Assembly: GCF_000238395.3 (NCBI RefSeq)
Contig: NZ_CP011025.1
Span: 992,001 to 1,056,000 of the forward strand
DNA length: 64,000 bases
Source: Pseudoalteromonas arctica A 37-1-2
GTDB lineage: Bacteria; Pseudomonadota; Gammaproteobacteria; Enterobacterales; Alteromonadaceae
Direction of reading: 5' to 3'
The notes beneath the pieces are model-generated. The model was not told the origin of the DNA. It saw only the letters and a program-made list of their open reading frames with translations, and made no database searches. Below, piece by piece: positions 56,380 through 64,000 of the stretch. Made by a program: the position numbers and the translations under genes. The stretch's first letter is position 1. Each line of letters starts with the position of its first letter.

Positions 56380-57930
56380 ATGATTTCAGTAAACACAAAT
56401 GTATCTTCACTAAACGCGCAACGTAACTTATCTCAATCAGGTTCTGACTTAGCAACTTCTATGGAACGTTTATCATCAGGTATGCGTATCAACAGCGCAA
56501 AAGATGATGCGGCAGGCCTACAAATTTCAAACCGTTTAACATCGCAAATAAACGGCCTAGGTGTAGCACAGCGTAACGCTAATGATGGTATTTCTATGGC
56601 ACAAACTGCTGAAGGTGCGATGCAAGAGTCTACAAGTATTTTACAACGTATGCGTGAGCTAGCACTGCAATCAGCGAATGGCTCAAACTCAGCAGATGCG
56701 CGTGCTTCATTGCAAAAGGAAGTATCAGCTTTACAGTCTGAGTTGACACGTATTGCAGATACCACTTCGTTTGGTGGTCAGCAGTTACTTAATGGTGGTT
56801 TTGGTAGTAAAGCATTTCAAGTGGGTGCTAATGCGAATGAAACTATCAACCTGTCACTTACAAGTGTAGCGGCAGAGGACATTGGTTCAAACCAAATGAA
56901 TTTGCAAAGTGATTCAACGGGCTTTGGCGCAGCATCAACAGCAGGAGCAGACCTGACGGCAGTCTTACACGATATTACTGCTGCACAAAAGTATACTCTT
57001 ACAGGCCGTGCTGGCAAAGAGGTTGATGTAACAATCAATGTGGGTTCCTCTGCAGCAGATGCAGCCAAAGCAATTAATAAAGTAGCAGATACAACGGGTA
57101 TAAGCGCTCAAGCTAGAACACAAGCCACACTTGTGTTAGCAACGCCTCCTATCGTTGATCCAGGTGATCCTACTAACTTCGGTAGCTACACTTTCGATTT
57201 AAACGGTAAAGCGGTAAGTTTTGACAGCCAAGCGGATGCGTCATTAGATAGAGATGCTATGGCACAAGCAATTAATGCGGGTACCGCAGATCATGGAGTT
57301 GCTGCAAAAATTGAAAATGATGAGCTTATAATTACCAGTGACACTGGCAAAGATATTAATATTGAAAATTTCAATGCAAAAAACCATACGGGGCATACTA
57401 CTACAGACGCTCCTACGACATTAGCCATCACAACCCAAGGTTATGATGGAACTGATGCTCCCGCAGGTGCCATAACATTGACAAGTGGTGATGGTTCAAC
57501 TGATGATACTGCACGTATTTATGGCGCAGTTCAGCTTAACTCAGCGACAACGTTTACCGCACAAGCAGATAGTGCTTTATTAGCTGCTGGTACAGATGTA
57601 GATACAAGCTCTGTTATTGCAGTTGATACTGTTGATATTAGTTCACAGGCGGGATCTCAAGATGCGTTAGCGATTATAGATAATGCAATAGCGATGATAG
57701 ATGATCAACGTGCTGATTTAGGTGCAATCCAAAACCGTTTTGACCACACTATTAGTAACTTAGCTAACATTCAAGAAAACGTGTCTGCATCACGTAGTCG
57801 TATTCAAGATACTGACTTTGCAACTGAGACAGCGCAAATGACGAAAAACCAAATATTGCAACAAGCAGGTACATCAATCTTGTCGCAAGCGAATCAGTTA
57901 CCACAAGCAGCACTTAGCTTATTAGGTTAA
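56380..57930 (+). CDS. Flagellin 2
   Basis: A 516-residue flagellin, starting [20 protein letters not shown] and ending SLLG. D0/D1 regions are intact at both ends ([40 protein letters not shown]). The central 277 codons are almost the same DNA as flagellin 1, while the flanks differ at silent positions. A sigma-28 promoter precedes it, unlike flagellin 1. CAGGAG lies upstream of the ATG and a strong terminator follows the gene. Confidence 0.97.
   Translation: MISVNTNVSSLNAQRNLSQSGSDLATSMERLSSGMRINSAKDDAAGLQISNRLTSQINGLGVAQRNANDGISMAQTAEGAMQESTSILQRMRELALQSANGSNSADARASLQKEVSALQSELTRIADTTSFGGQQLLNGGFGSKAFQVGANANETINLSLTSVAAEDIGSNQMNLQSDSTGFGAASTAGADLTAVLHDITAAQKYTLTGRAGKEVDVTINVGSSAADAAKAINKVADTTGISAQARTQATLVLATPPIVDPGDPTNFGSYTFDLNGKAVSFDSQADASLDRDAMAQAINAGTADHGVAAKIENDELIITSDTGKDINIENFNAKNHTGHTTTDAPTTLAITTQGYDGTDAPAGAITLTSGDGSTDDTARIYGAVQLNSATTFTAQADSALLAAGTDVDTSSVIAVDTVDISSQAGSQDALAIIDNAIAMIDDQRADLGAIQNRFDHTISNLANIQENVSASRSRIQDTDFATETAQMTKNQILQQAGTSILSQANQLPQAALSLLG
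56764..57593 (+). repeat. 830-bp segment duplicated from flagellin 1 (second copy)
   Basis: Second copy of the near-identical central flagellin segment, partner of 53896-54725. Both are in the same orientation with the IS30-type element between them. Confidence 0.93.
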
Positions 57931-57993
57931 TAAGTTAAAAGTAAAAGCTTAATGGTTAGCTAACTAATACATAAAGTCAGTATTAGTATTTAA

Positions 57994-58023
57994 AAAAGGA
58001 GGTGGCTTTAGCTACCTCCTTTT
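57994..58023 (+). terminator. Terminator after flagellin 2
   Basis: AAAAGGAGGTGGCT and AGCTACCTCCTTTT form a 14-bp stem (one G-U pair) with a 2-nt loop and terminal T residues. Confidence 0.9.
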
Positions 58024-58084
58024 GTGGTTTAAGAATATAAACTAAGCTATTGTTGGTTTAATTAAGTACAAATAGGAATCTGTT

Positions 58085-58507
58085 ATGAATACTATTAATT
58101 CCAATGCAGAAGTTACATTACCAACCCCGCTAGCGGGTGAAGATAAAGTAGTCGGTCAAGCGGCTAGTTCGTTAACTGAGCGTGCTGTTGACGATGTAAA
58201 GCAAGCTGATACTCAAAATCAACAACGATTACAGCAAAACCAATACGAAAAAAATAATAAAGAAGTTACTGCTCAGCCGTTAGAGCGTGAACAACTAGAA
58301 CAAATGGCGCAACAATTGCAGGACTTTATGGGCGAAATGAATCGCAGTTTGCAATTTAAAGTAGATGAAGATTCAGGTCGCGATGTAATTAAAGTGCTCG
58401 ATAAAGACAGTGGTGAAGTTATCAAACAATATCCTTCTGAGGAAGTATTAAGTTTGGTTTCTAAATTGTCGGAGTCGGCAGGTATTTTAATTGACCAAAC
58501 AGTTTAG
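58085..58507 (+). CDS. flaG: FlaG-family protein
   Basis: The 140-residue protein has a variable N terminus (1-75, Gln-rich with a short coiled coil) and the conserved FlaG C-terminal domain LQFKVDEDSGRDVIKVLDKD, then GEVIKQYPSEEVLSL. FlaG proteins influence filament length in several bacteria; their exact role is unclear. The place between flagellin and fliD is the standard one. AGGAAT precedes the ATG. Confidence 0.92.
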   Translation: MNTINSNAEVTLPTPLAGEDKVVGQAASSLTERAVDDVKQADTQNQQRLQQNQYEKNNKEVTAQPLEREQLEQMAQQLQDFMGEMNRSLQFKVDEDSGRDVIKVLDKDSGEVIKQYPSEEVLSLVSKLSESAGILIDQTV

Positions 58508-58585
58508 CAATCAGCTCAAAATATTATCTTTCAAGTGTTAATTATTAAGAGTTAAGTTAGTTTTTTTGTATTTAAGAGGTGAAGT

Positions 58586-60019
58586 ATGGCTATTTCGTTT
58601 ACTGGTTTAGGTTCGGGATTAGCAGTATCAGATATTGTTGATGCGCTAGTTAATGCTGAGCAAGCCCCTGCTGAAGCTCGTTTAAATACTACTGAAGGCA
58701 AATTAACTACAGATATTTCAGCCGTTGGTGCACTCAAGTCTGCGCTTGAAAAAGTACAAACGTCAATGGAAGCTTTGGGAGATAGTGATAATTATCAAAA
58801 GCGCACCGCTTCGGGTAATGATGATTTTATATCTATTAGTTCAGATAAAGACGCTCAGCCAGGCAGTTACAATGTAAAAGTAGACGCATTAGCACAGGCT
58901 CATAAGTTATCTTCCCCTGCATTTGCAGCAGATGAAGCCATTGGCGCGGGTCTAATTACAATTGGCTCTGGCGCAAATAGTTTCTCTACTGTTTTGTCGG
59001 CTACTAACACCTTAGAAGATTTACGCGACCAAATTAATAATGGCCCTTTTACTGGCAGTGATAGTAATGATTCTGTTGTCGCCACTATAATAACCAGTGA
59101 TACCGGTCAGCATTTAGTACTTACTAGTAAAGAAACTGGCGAAGACAACGCAATTACAATTACCGTACAAGATGACGATGGCAATAATACCGATGCAGGC
59201 GGGCTTTCGCGTTTAGCATACGATGTATCAGATGCAGATCCGGCTAACCATACAACTAATTTAACGCAAGTTAATGCTGCACAAAATGCGCAAATAACAA
59301 TTGATGGTACGTTAACTATATCAAGTAATACCAATGAATTTAGTAATGTGATTGATGGCGTGGATATTACCGCTAAAAAGTTGCATGCCACTGACGACGA
59401 CTTAAGCGATATATCGGTTACCGAAAACAATAATAATATTAAAACAGGTTTAAATAGCTTTATTACAAGTTACAACGAACTATTAGAGTTGAGTAATAAC
59501 TTGGGTGCTTCCGGCGAAGGTGGCGCAGGCGTTATGGCGGGGGATTCATTACTTCGTGGTGTTATGTCAAAGCTTCGTAGCGAAATAACAAACCCCGTTG
59601 ATTTAGGTAATGGCAACTCACTATCGCTTTCGCAATTAGGTGTTGAAACAGATCGCTACGGTGTTTTAACCCTAAATACAGAAACACTCAATGAGCAAAT
59701 AGATGCAGATGTAGATTTAGTGCAGAAATTTTTTGTAGGTGACGACGATGATGGCTTCGCACAATCGTTTGACGAAAAATTGAGCTTTTATACAGACTCC
59801 GACGGTATTATTCAAAACAGAATTGACAGTAAAACAAATCAACTTGATGACATAGATGATCAACGCTTGGACCTTGCTAGTAAAATGGAGTCGCTATCAT
59901 CTCGACTATATGCTCAATATAATGCGATGGATTTATTAGTGGCAAGCCTTAATAACACCAGTACATATGTTCAAGCTCAGCTGGAAAATATGCCTGGGGT
60001 TGTACGAGATAACTCTTAA
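58586..60019 (+). CDS. fliD: Flagellar filament cap protein FliD (HAP2)
   Basis: The 477-residue protein starts MAISFTGLGSGLAVSDIVDA, the FliD N-terminal signature, with EARLNTTEGKLTTDISAVGA. The C-terminal FliD domain contains LNSFITSYNELLELSNN and a terminal coiled coil ending in NTSTYVQAQLENM. It caps the filament and helps flagellin fold. It is 78 bp after flaG with no terminator between them and is followed by a bidirectional terminator. Confidence 0.96.
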   Translation: MAISFTGLGSGLAVSDIVDALVNAEQAPAEARLNTTEGKLTTDISAVGALKSALEKVQTSMEALGDSDNYQKRTASGNDDFISISSDKDAQPGSYNVKVDALAQAHKLSSPAFAADEAIGAGLITIGSGANSFSTVLSATNTLEDLRDQINNGPFTGSDSNDSVVATIITSDTGQHLVLTSKETGEDNAITITVQDDDGNNTDAGGLSRLAYDVSDADPANHTTNLTQVNAAQNAQITIDGTLTISSNTNEFSNVIDGVDITAKKLHATDDDLSDISVTENNNNIKTGLNSFITSYNELLELSNNLGASGEGGAGVMAGDSLLRGVMSKLRSEITNPVDLGNGNSLSLSQLGVETDRYGVLTLNTETLNEQIDADVDLVQKFFVGDDDDGFAQSFDEKLSFYTDSDGIIQNRIDSKTNQLDDIDDQRLDLASKMESLSSRLYAQYNAMDLLVASLNNTSTYVQAQLENMPGVVRDNS

Positions 60020-60061
60020 TATATAAATAGCATATAGTTTTAATAGCTAAATAAAAACATA

Positions 60062-60089
60062 AAAAAAACCGTTATTTACAACGGTTTTT
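60062..60089. terminator. Bidirectional terminator between fliD and fliT
   Basis: AAAAAACCGTT and AACGGTTTTTT pair perfectly around ATTTAC. T runs on both strands serve the two convergent transcripts. Confidence 0.93.
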
Positions 60090-60113
60090 TATATTTACTG
60101 TTTGAGGTTAATT

Positions 60114-60428
60114 TTAATTGGCTGCTTTATAAGCTTTAATTGCCTTACCAGATTTTTTTTGTTTAATAATGGCTTTAGATGACTCGTTTTTAGCGCTATT
60201 TGCTTTTACTAAAATAGTATTTATACGAAGCTGAATTAATTCTAATTGCTCTGCGCTTGGGCCTTCACTGCTTTCGCACCATTGCTTTATATTAGCATTT
60301 AAAGTGTCTAAAAAAGGCTGAGCTTCGTCTGCGTTATTTTCATTTACTAACACTTCTATTTTACTAAGCAACGTTTGTATGAGCTCAGAGTAGTTAGTTA
60401 GTGGCTCTGAAGATGTTGGCGAGTCCAT
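60114..60428 (-). CDS. Small helical FliT/FlaI-like protein
   Basis: A 104-residue, mostly helical, soluble protein with a Lys/Ala-rich C terminus. Sequence resemblance is weak, but size, helical make-up (YSELIQTLLSKIEVLVNENN, QLELIQLRINTILVKA) and position immediately after fliS (8 bp) match the FliT/FlaI class of flagellar chaperones. FliT-type proteins bind FliD and other export substrates. It is convergent with fliD across a shared terminator. Identity rests on context. Confidence 0.55.
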   Translation of the reverse strand: MDSPTSSEPLTNYSELIQTLLSKIEVLVNENNADEAQPFLDTLNANIKQWCESSEGPSAEQLELIQLRINTILVKANSAKNESSKAIIKQKKSGKAIKAYKAAN

Positions 60429-60436
60429 AATTTAAA

Positions 60437-60838
60437 TTAAACCGCAGGGCTGCGTTGGTCTAGCGGAATATTATTCCAACCTTCTTTAATTTCTTTAACA
60501 ATACTTGATACTTCCATAATTGCTTCAATATCGTTGTTTATGTTTGCTTGCGTTAAACGGCGTTGGCAGTAGTCGTAAAGTGCCAATAAATTGTTAGAAA
60601 TGCTAGGGTCTTGCTCTACTTCTAAATTAAGTGCGTCTTGTAGGGCACCAAATAATAAAACACAGGCTGAAATGTTCTCACCTTTTTTAGCTATTTCTTT
60701 GCGCTCAATAAACCCTTTTGTAGCTGCTAAACGGCCGATAATATTACTAAATATAAGGTTTATTTGTTCGTAAGGAGTCATTTCGGCAATACTACTAGCA
60801 CGAACTTGACCGTATTTTTTTAATGAGACATGAGCCAT
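60437..60838 (-). CDS. fliS: Flagellin export chaperone FliS
   Basis: The 133-residue FliS begins MAHVSLKKYGQVRASSIAEM and contains SPYEQ-like TPYEQINLIFSNIIGRLAAT, the helix ISACVLLFGALQDALNLEVE and LYDYCQRRLTQANINND. It binds the flagellin C terminus to prevent early polymerisation. It is on the minus strand, opposite to fliD and flrA, with its own sigma-54 promoter about 100 bp upstream. In Vibrio-type clusters fliS normally follows fliD on the same strand. Confidence 0.94.
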   Translation of the reverse strand: MAHVSLKKYGQVRASSIAEMTPYEQINLIFSNIIGRLAATKGFIERKEIAKKGENISACVLLFGALQDALNLEVEQDPSISNNLLALYDYCQRRLTQANINNDIEAIMEVSSIVKEIKEGWNNIPLDQRSPAV

Positions 60839-61271
60839 GGGAAAATCCTAAAATTTAAAACGATAAAATTATGTGAAAGTTAATATAAAAACTTATACAA
60901 AAAATCAATAAAGCTTTTATACTTTTATAAGAACAAAGCAATATTAATGCCAAGCATTTTCACTTATCTATGTATCGGCATTTGTAACTTCAACTTAAAT
61001 TTATAATTGAGTTTATTTACTAACAATAGCATTTTTATAGCCGAGTAAATTAATTTTTAGAGCTAGGTTATGGTTAGGTAATAGTTAAGTAATAACTAAG
61101 TTAAAACTATAAATAATACTTAATGATTAACTATTAAGTATGATTGACTTAACTAGCCCGTCTGTTTTTTGGCGTTTATGTCAAAAAACTGCCGCTATTG
61201 CTTGCATCCATGCTGAACTGGCTTACAATTTAACTAATTATACAAATTAGTGAAAGTACGGCTCGCTAAAT
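60839..61271. promoter_or_regulatory. Divergent fliS / flrA control region
   Basis: This 433-bp gap is AT-rich. It holds the fliS sigma-54 promoter at 60937-60952 and the flrA promoter region. A GTCAAAAAACTGCC stretch at 61180-61193 resembles a FleQ-type box and could serve autoregulation of flrA. I saw no small open frame or RNA gene. Confidence 0.5.
60937..60952 (-). promoter_or_regulatory. Sigma-54 promoter of fliST
   Basis: On the minus strand TGGCATTAATATTGCT has GG-N10-GC spacing and a perfect TTGCT -12 element. It lies about 99 bp before the fliS ATG. Confidence 0.8.
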
Positions 61272-62708
61272 ATGATCTTGATTTTAGATAATAATAACAA
61301 CCGCGCAATAGGATTAAATGCTTCACTTGGCTTTATTGGTGAAGCTGCTCAACTATTAAGCGAAGACTGCTTTGAACAAGAATGCAAAAAATATCAGCAG
61401 CAAGAATGCATGATCATTTTAGGAGCATTGCAATCACTTGACCACGAAAGCTTAATTAAACGCTATCCAACATTACCGTTTTTATTAATTGGCGAAACGC
61501 TAAAACCCCTATTAAGTATCGCTAATGTGGTGGGGCTTATTTGCGAGCCATTTAATCACGAAGTGACAACGCAGTTACTTCACGATTGCCAGCAGTATCA
61601 GCGCATGTTGCCTAATGAGCATAAGCATACAAAACCACATAAAACCTTTGATGGACTTGTTGGTGAAACAGAGGCCGTAAAAGATGTTCGCTTTTTAATT
61701 GAACAAGTGGCAAAAACCGATGCCAATGTTTTAATTTTAGGCGAATCAGGCACAGGTAAAGAAGTGGTTGCCCGTAATGTACATTTGCTTTCAAAGCGTA
61801 TTAATGGACCGTTTGTACCTGTTAACTGTGGTGCTATTCCGGCAGAGCTGCTCGAAAGTGAACTATTTGGCCACGAAAAAGGCGCGTTTACTGGTGCTAT
61901 ATCGGCTCGTAAAGGGCGGTTTGAACTAGCTCAAGGCGGGACGCTATTTTTAGATGAAATAGGCGATATGCCTCTGCAAATGCAAGTTAAGTTGCTGCGA
62001 GTATTGCAAGAGCGCAGCTACGAACGTGTTGGTGGTACAAAGGCTATCCAAGCTGATGTACGCGTTATTGCAGCCACGCATCGTAATCTTGAAACAATGA
62101 TTGAAGAGGGGAGTTTTAGGGAAGATTTATATTACCGCTTAAATGTATTTCCTATCGAAAACCCATCGCTTAGTGAACGTGCTGATGACATTCCGCTGCT
62201 TTTAAAAGAGTTAATGCGCCGTGTTAACGACCAGACTGGTTCTACCGCTAAGTTTACCGAGCGCGCAGTTGAGAGCTTAAAAGAACATGCTTGGCCTGGT
62301 AATATTCGTGAGCTTGCTAACTTAGTGGAACGTATGGTTATTATGTTTCCTGAAAAAGTTGTTGATATTCCCGATTTACCTAACAAATATCGTTACATCG
62401 AAGTTGAAGCCTACGAGCCAGAATACCCTGAAGAGTTAATGGAAAAAGACGCCTTTAACGACATATTTAGCACAGGCTTTAGTGATTACGAAAGTGAGCC
62501 TGACGCTGGGTTTAGCCAAACGGGTAGTGGGCTATTGCCAGATGATGGTATTGAACTTAAAGATTATTTAGCCGAACTTGAAATTAGCTTAATTACCCAA
62601 GCGTTAGAGCGCTATGATTACGTTGTAGCTCGCGCTGCAGAAATATTAGGTGTACGCAGAACAACACTCGTTGAGAAAATGAAAAAGTATAATCTTTCAA
62701 GAGATTAA
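61272..62708 (+). CDS. flrA: Sigma-54-dependent flagellar master regulator FlrA/FleQ
   Basis: The 478-residue enhancer-binding protein has an N-terminal FleQ-type receiver-like domain (1-115). Its central AAA+ domain has Walker A GESGTGKE (157-164), the sigma-54-contacting GAFTGA (204-209) and Walker [12 protein letters not shown]. The C-terminal Fis-type helix-turn-helix is [20 protein letters not shown]. FlrA/FleQ switches on class II flagellar genes with RpoN and in many relatives senses c-di-GMP. This fits the sigma-54 promoters of this window and links it functionally to the LapD-controlled adhesin. Confidence 0.96.
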   Translation: MILILDNNNNRAIGLNASLGFIGEAAQLLSEDCFEQECKKYQQQECMIILGALQSLDHESLIKRYPTLPFLLIGETLKPLLSIANVVGLICEPFNHEVTTQLLHDCQQYQRMLPNEHKHTKPHKTFDGLVGETEAVKDVRFLIEQVAKTDANVLILGESGTGKEVVARNVHLLSKRINGPFVPVNCGAIPAELLESELFGHEKGAFTGAISARKGRFELAQGGTLFLDEIGDMPLQMQVKLLRVLQERSYERVGGTKAIQADVRVIAATHRNLETMIEEGSFREDLYYRLNVFPIENPSLSERADDIPLLLKELMRRVNDQTGSTAKFTERAVESLKEHAWPGNIRELANLVERMVIMFPEKVVDIPDLPNKYRYIEVEAYEPEYPEELMEKDAFNDIFSTGFSDYESEPDAGFSQTGSGLLPDDGIELKDYLAELEISLITQALERYDYVVARAAEILGVRRTTLVEKMKKYNLSRD

Positions 62709-62772
62709 GGTTTAAAAGCAGCTGTCAGTGTTTAGTTATAAATTGGCCAAACACAGTAGATAAATAACCCCC

Positions 62773-62852
62773 CGTTTTGTAGGTGCGGTTTTATACCGCA
62801 CTTTACTTAAAAAATATTAGCAAGAGCGCGAAGTAAATTCGCACCTACACGG
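62773..62852. repeat. REP-like palindromic element
   Basis: Outer arms GTAGGTGCG (62779-62787) and CGCACCTAC (62840-62848) are perfect complements. Each half carries its own small hairpin (TGCGGT/ACCGCA and GCGAA/TTCGC). This two-hairpin layout is typical of paired REP sequences scattered between genes in gammaproteobacteria. Copy number elsewhere cannot be seen here. Confidence 0.75.
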
Positions 62853-62927
62853 TTTTTACTTTTGTTGTAGACGCTAGACTTGCTCGCGTGAAAAGCGTAG
62901 CTTTTAATCATTTAAATAAAACGTTAT

Positions 62928-63019
62928 TTCACAAAGAGAAAAACGAAGGTAAATGAGAAACCATAGTCAACTTACGCGTTACTTCTCTATAGCGCAGCGT
63001 CTCTTAACCTCTTTGTGAA
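62928..63019. repeat. 92-bp inverted-repeat unit
   Basis: TTCACAAAGAG (62928-62938) and CTCTTTGTGAA (63009-63019) are perfect 11-bp inverted repeats around 70 bases. The unit is non-coding and could be a MITE-like repeat or a terminator-like structure downstream of tag. Confidence 0.55.
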
Positions 63020-63042
63020 CAAATTACTTTTATGGCTTTTAA

Positions 63043-63639
63043 TCACTTACTACTAAAAGCCTTAATAATTTCTTCTTTTCTAAAACAATCATTACTGTGA
63101 TCGTTAACCATACCGCAGGCCTGCATATGAGCGTAAACCGTGGTTGGTCCTAAAAACTTAAACCCCCGTTTTTTTAAGTCTTTAGCAAATGCAGTTGATG
63201 CCTCTGTAATTGCTGGGTAGTCCTCAGCGTTATTTAAATTACTTATAATCGGTTTATTATCGACAAACTGCCATTGGTAGTTACTAAAACTTCCAAATTC
63301 TTCTTGTATTTCTATAAAGCACTTTGCGTTGTTGACAGTTGCCGCAATTTTTAAGCGATTACGCACAATCCCTTCATCAAGCATTAGTCTCTCAACATCA
63401 TCTTGTGTGAATTGTGCCACTTTATCTACATCAAAATTAGCAAATGCTTTTTTATAACCGCTGCGTTTTTTTAAAATTGTGTACCAACTTAAGCCTGCTT
63501 GCGCTGATTCAAGCGTGATAAATTCAAACAGCTTTGTATCATCATAAAGAGGGACGCCCCATTCTTCATCATGGTAAATAACGTAGTCGGGTTTAGTGGT
63601 GTCGAGCCACGGGCAACGGCACTTTATTTGCTCACTCAT
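63043..63639 (-). CDS. tag: DNA-3-methyladenine glycosylase I
   Basis: The 198-residue Tag enzyme has RCPWLDTTKPDYVIYHDEEW at its N terminus, LFEFITLESAQAGLSWYTIL, RNRLKIAATVNNA and the C-terminal FLGPTTVYAHMQACGMVNDH. The zinc ligands typical of Tag (Cys near residue 9, His23, and His/Cys near the C terminus) are present. It removes 3-methyladenine from DNA in base excision repair. It has no link to flagella and lies on the opposite strand between flrA and flrB. Confidence 0.95.
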   Translation of the reverse strand: MSEQIKCRCPWLDTTKPDYVIYHDEEWGVPLYDDTKLFEFITLESAQAGLSWYTILKKRSGYKKAFANFDVDKVAQFTQDDVERLMLDEGIVRNRLKIAATVNNAKCFIEIQEEFGSFSNYQWQFVDNKPIISNLNNAEDYPAITEASTAFAKDLKKRGFKFLGPTTVYAHMQACGMVNDHSNDCFRKEEIIKAFSSK

Positions 63640-63771
63640 TATTATTCCTTTTTGTGTGCGTCATTTTTATGTCGCTCAAATTATTGATGTAACTTAATGA
63701 TAAGTATGTAAATAAATTTTGGTATAAATCGTGCATTTAGACATATATCTACATCAATTCGAGATTTGATT

Positions 63772-64000
63772 ATGGCCCTTGCTAGCGTGCTAAAACCACA
63801 GTTTTTTTCTGCAAATCAGTATAACCCATGTTTACTTCAAGAGGAGTACATTGGTGAATTAAGCGATCTGCGCAAGCAAGCAAGTTGGCTTTCGCACTTG
63901 GTTGATACCATGCCAGCAGGTGTGGTTGTACTTGATGGCAAAGGGTTGATTGCAAAAGCGAATCAAATAGCGATTGATATGCTTGGCGAGCCACTTGAGG
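63772..64000 (+). CDS. flrB: FlrB-type flagellar sensor histidine kinase (3' end outside window)
   Basis: The frame from ATG 63772 stays open to the window edge (76 codons). It encodes LSDLRKQASWLSHLVDTMPA followed by GVVVLDGKGLIAKANQIAID and MLGEPLE, the coiled coil plus PAS-domain start typical of FlrB/FleS. In the family FlrB phosphorylates the regulator FlrC, which activates late sigma-54 flagellar promoters. The kinase domain lies beyond the window. Confidence 0.85.
   Translation, partial: MALASVLKPQFFSANQYNPCLLQEEYIGELSDLRKQASWLSHLVDTMPAGVVVLDGKGLIAKANQIAIDMLGEPLE

Larger units (their letters stand above)
62709..63042. other. Gene-free region with palindromic repeats between flrA and tag
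   Basis: There are no credible genes in these 334 bp. They contain a REP-like palindrome pair (62773-62852) and a second inverted-repeat unit (62928-63019). Both look like intergenic repetitive elements. Confidence 0.7.

Noticed and set aside
53509..57930. Flagellin pair as a simple recent gene duplication
   Set aside because: Silent differences are frequent in both ends but nearly absent in the central 830 bp, so whole-gene duplication alone does not fit.

Overview
The window looks like a chromosome segment of a marine gammaproteobacterium close to Pseudoalteromonas. This is inferred from the AT-rich composition, the Vibrio/Pseudoalteromonas-type polar flagellar gene order (flgT/P, flgN-M-A, cheV-cheR, flgB-L, flagellins, flaG-fliD, fliS, flrA-flrB), the OxyR plus peroxiredoxin-glutaredoxin module and REP-like intergenic palindromes. 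No database search was possible, so species-level assignment is open.

Layout. 0-2.6 kb: end of an FlgO-like lipoprotein gene, tRNA-Arg(CCT), an unrecognised gene and a DHH phosphoesterase. 2.6-6 kb: a peroxide-defence module made of an Lpd-like flavoprotein with an unusual C-terminal CxxC tail, a peroxiredoxin-glutaredoxin hybrid, and divergent oxyR with a near-complete OxyR operator between them. 6-7.7 kb: flgT and flgP. 7.9-38.4 kb: a complete Lap/Bpf-type giant-adhesin locus placed between flgP and flgN. It holds the protease LapG, the c-di-GMP receptor LapD, a LuxR-type regulator with a degenerate receiver, LapC, LapB, a TolC-OmpA fusion and a 7102-residue Ig-repeat adhesin. 38.5-53.2 kb: flgN, flgM, a frameshifted flgA, cheV, cheR and flgBCDE / flgFGHI / flgJKL, the last three groups each with a visible sigma-54 promoter. 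53.4-60 kb: two flagellin genes flanking a broken IS30-type element, then flaG and fliD. 60.1-64 kb: fliS-fliT on the opposite strand, flrA, a REP-rich gap, tag, and the start of flrB.

How it works together (family knowledge plus inference). FlrA with RpoN would drive the middle flagellar genes, FlgM would restrain FliA for late genes, and the two flagellins appear to be split between the two sigma factors (sigma-54 for the first, sigma-28 for the second). The adhesin would be exported by LapB-LapC-TolC, held at the surface by its N-terminal retention module, and released by LapG when LapD is not bound to c-di-GMP. Sessile and swimming functions therefore share one chromosomal neighbourhood.

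The most interesting signals are possible switches. An in-frame run of 11 G near the 3' end of the adhesin gene would stop translation almost at once after gain or loss of one G, removing the C-terminal secretion region. An 11-bp tandem duplication in the signal-peptide region of flgA puts that gene out of frame. In addition, the adhesin carries a nine-domain, 2493-bp higher-order repeat kept in register through six units, and the two flagellin genes share an 830-bp almost identical centre inside diverged ends, the opposite of normal flagellin evolution.
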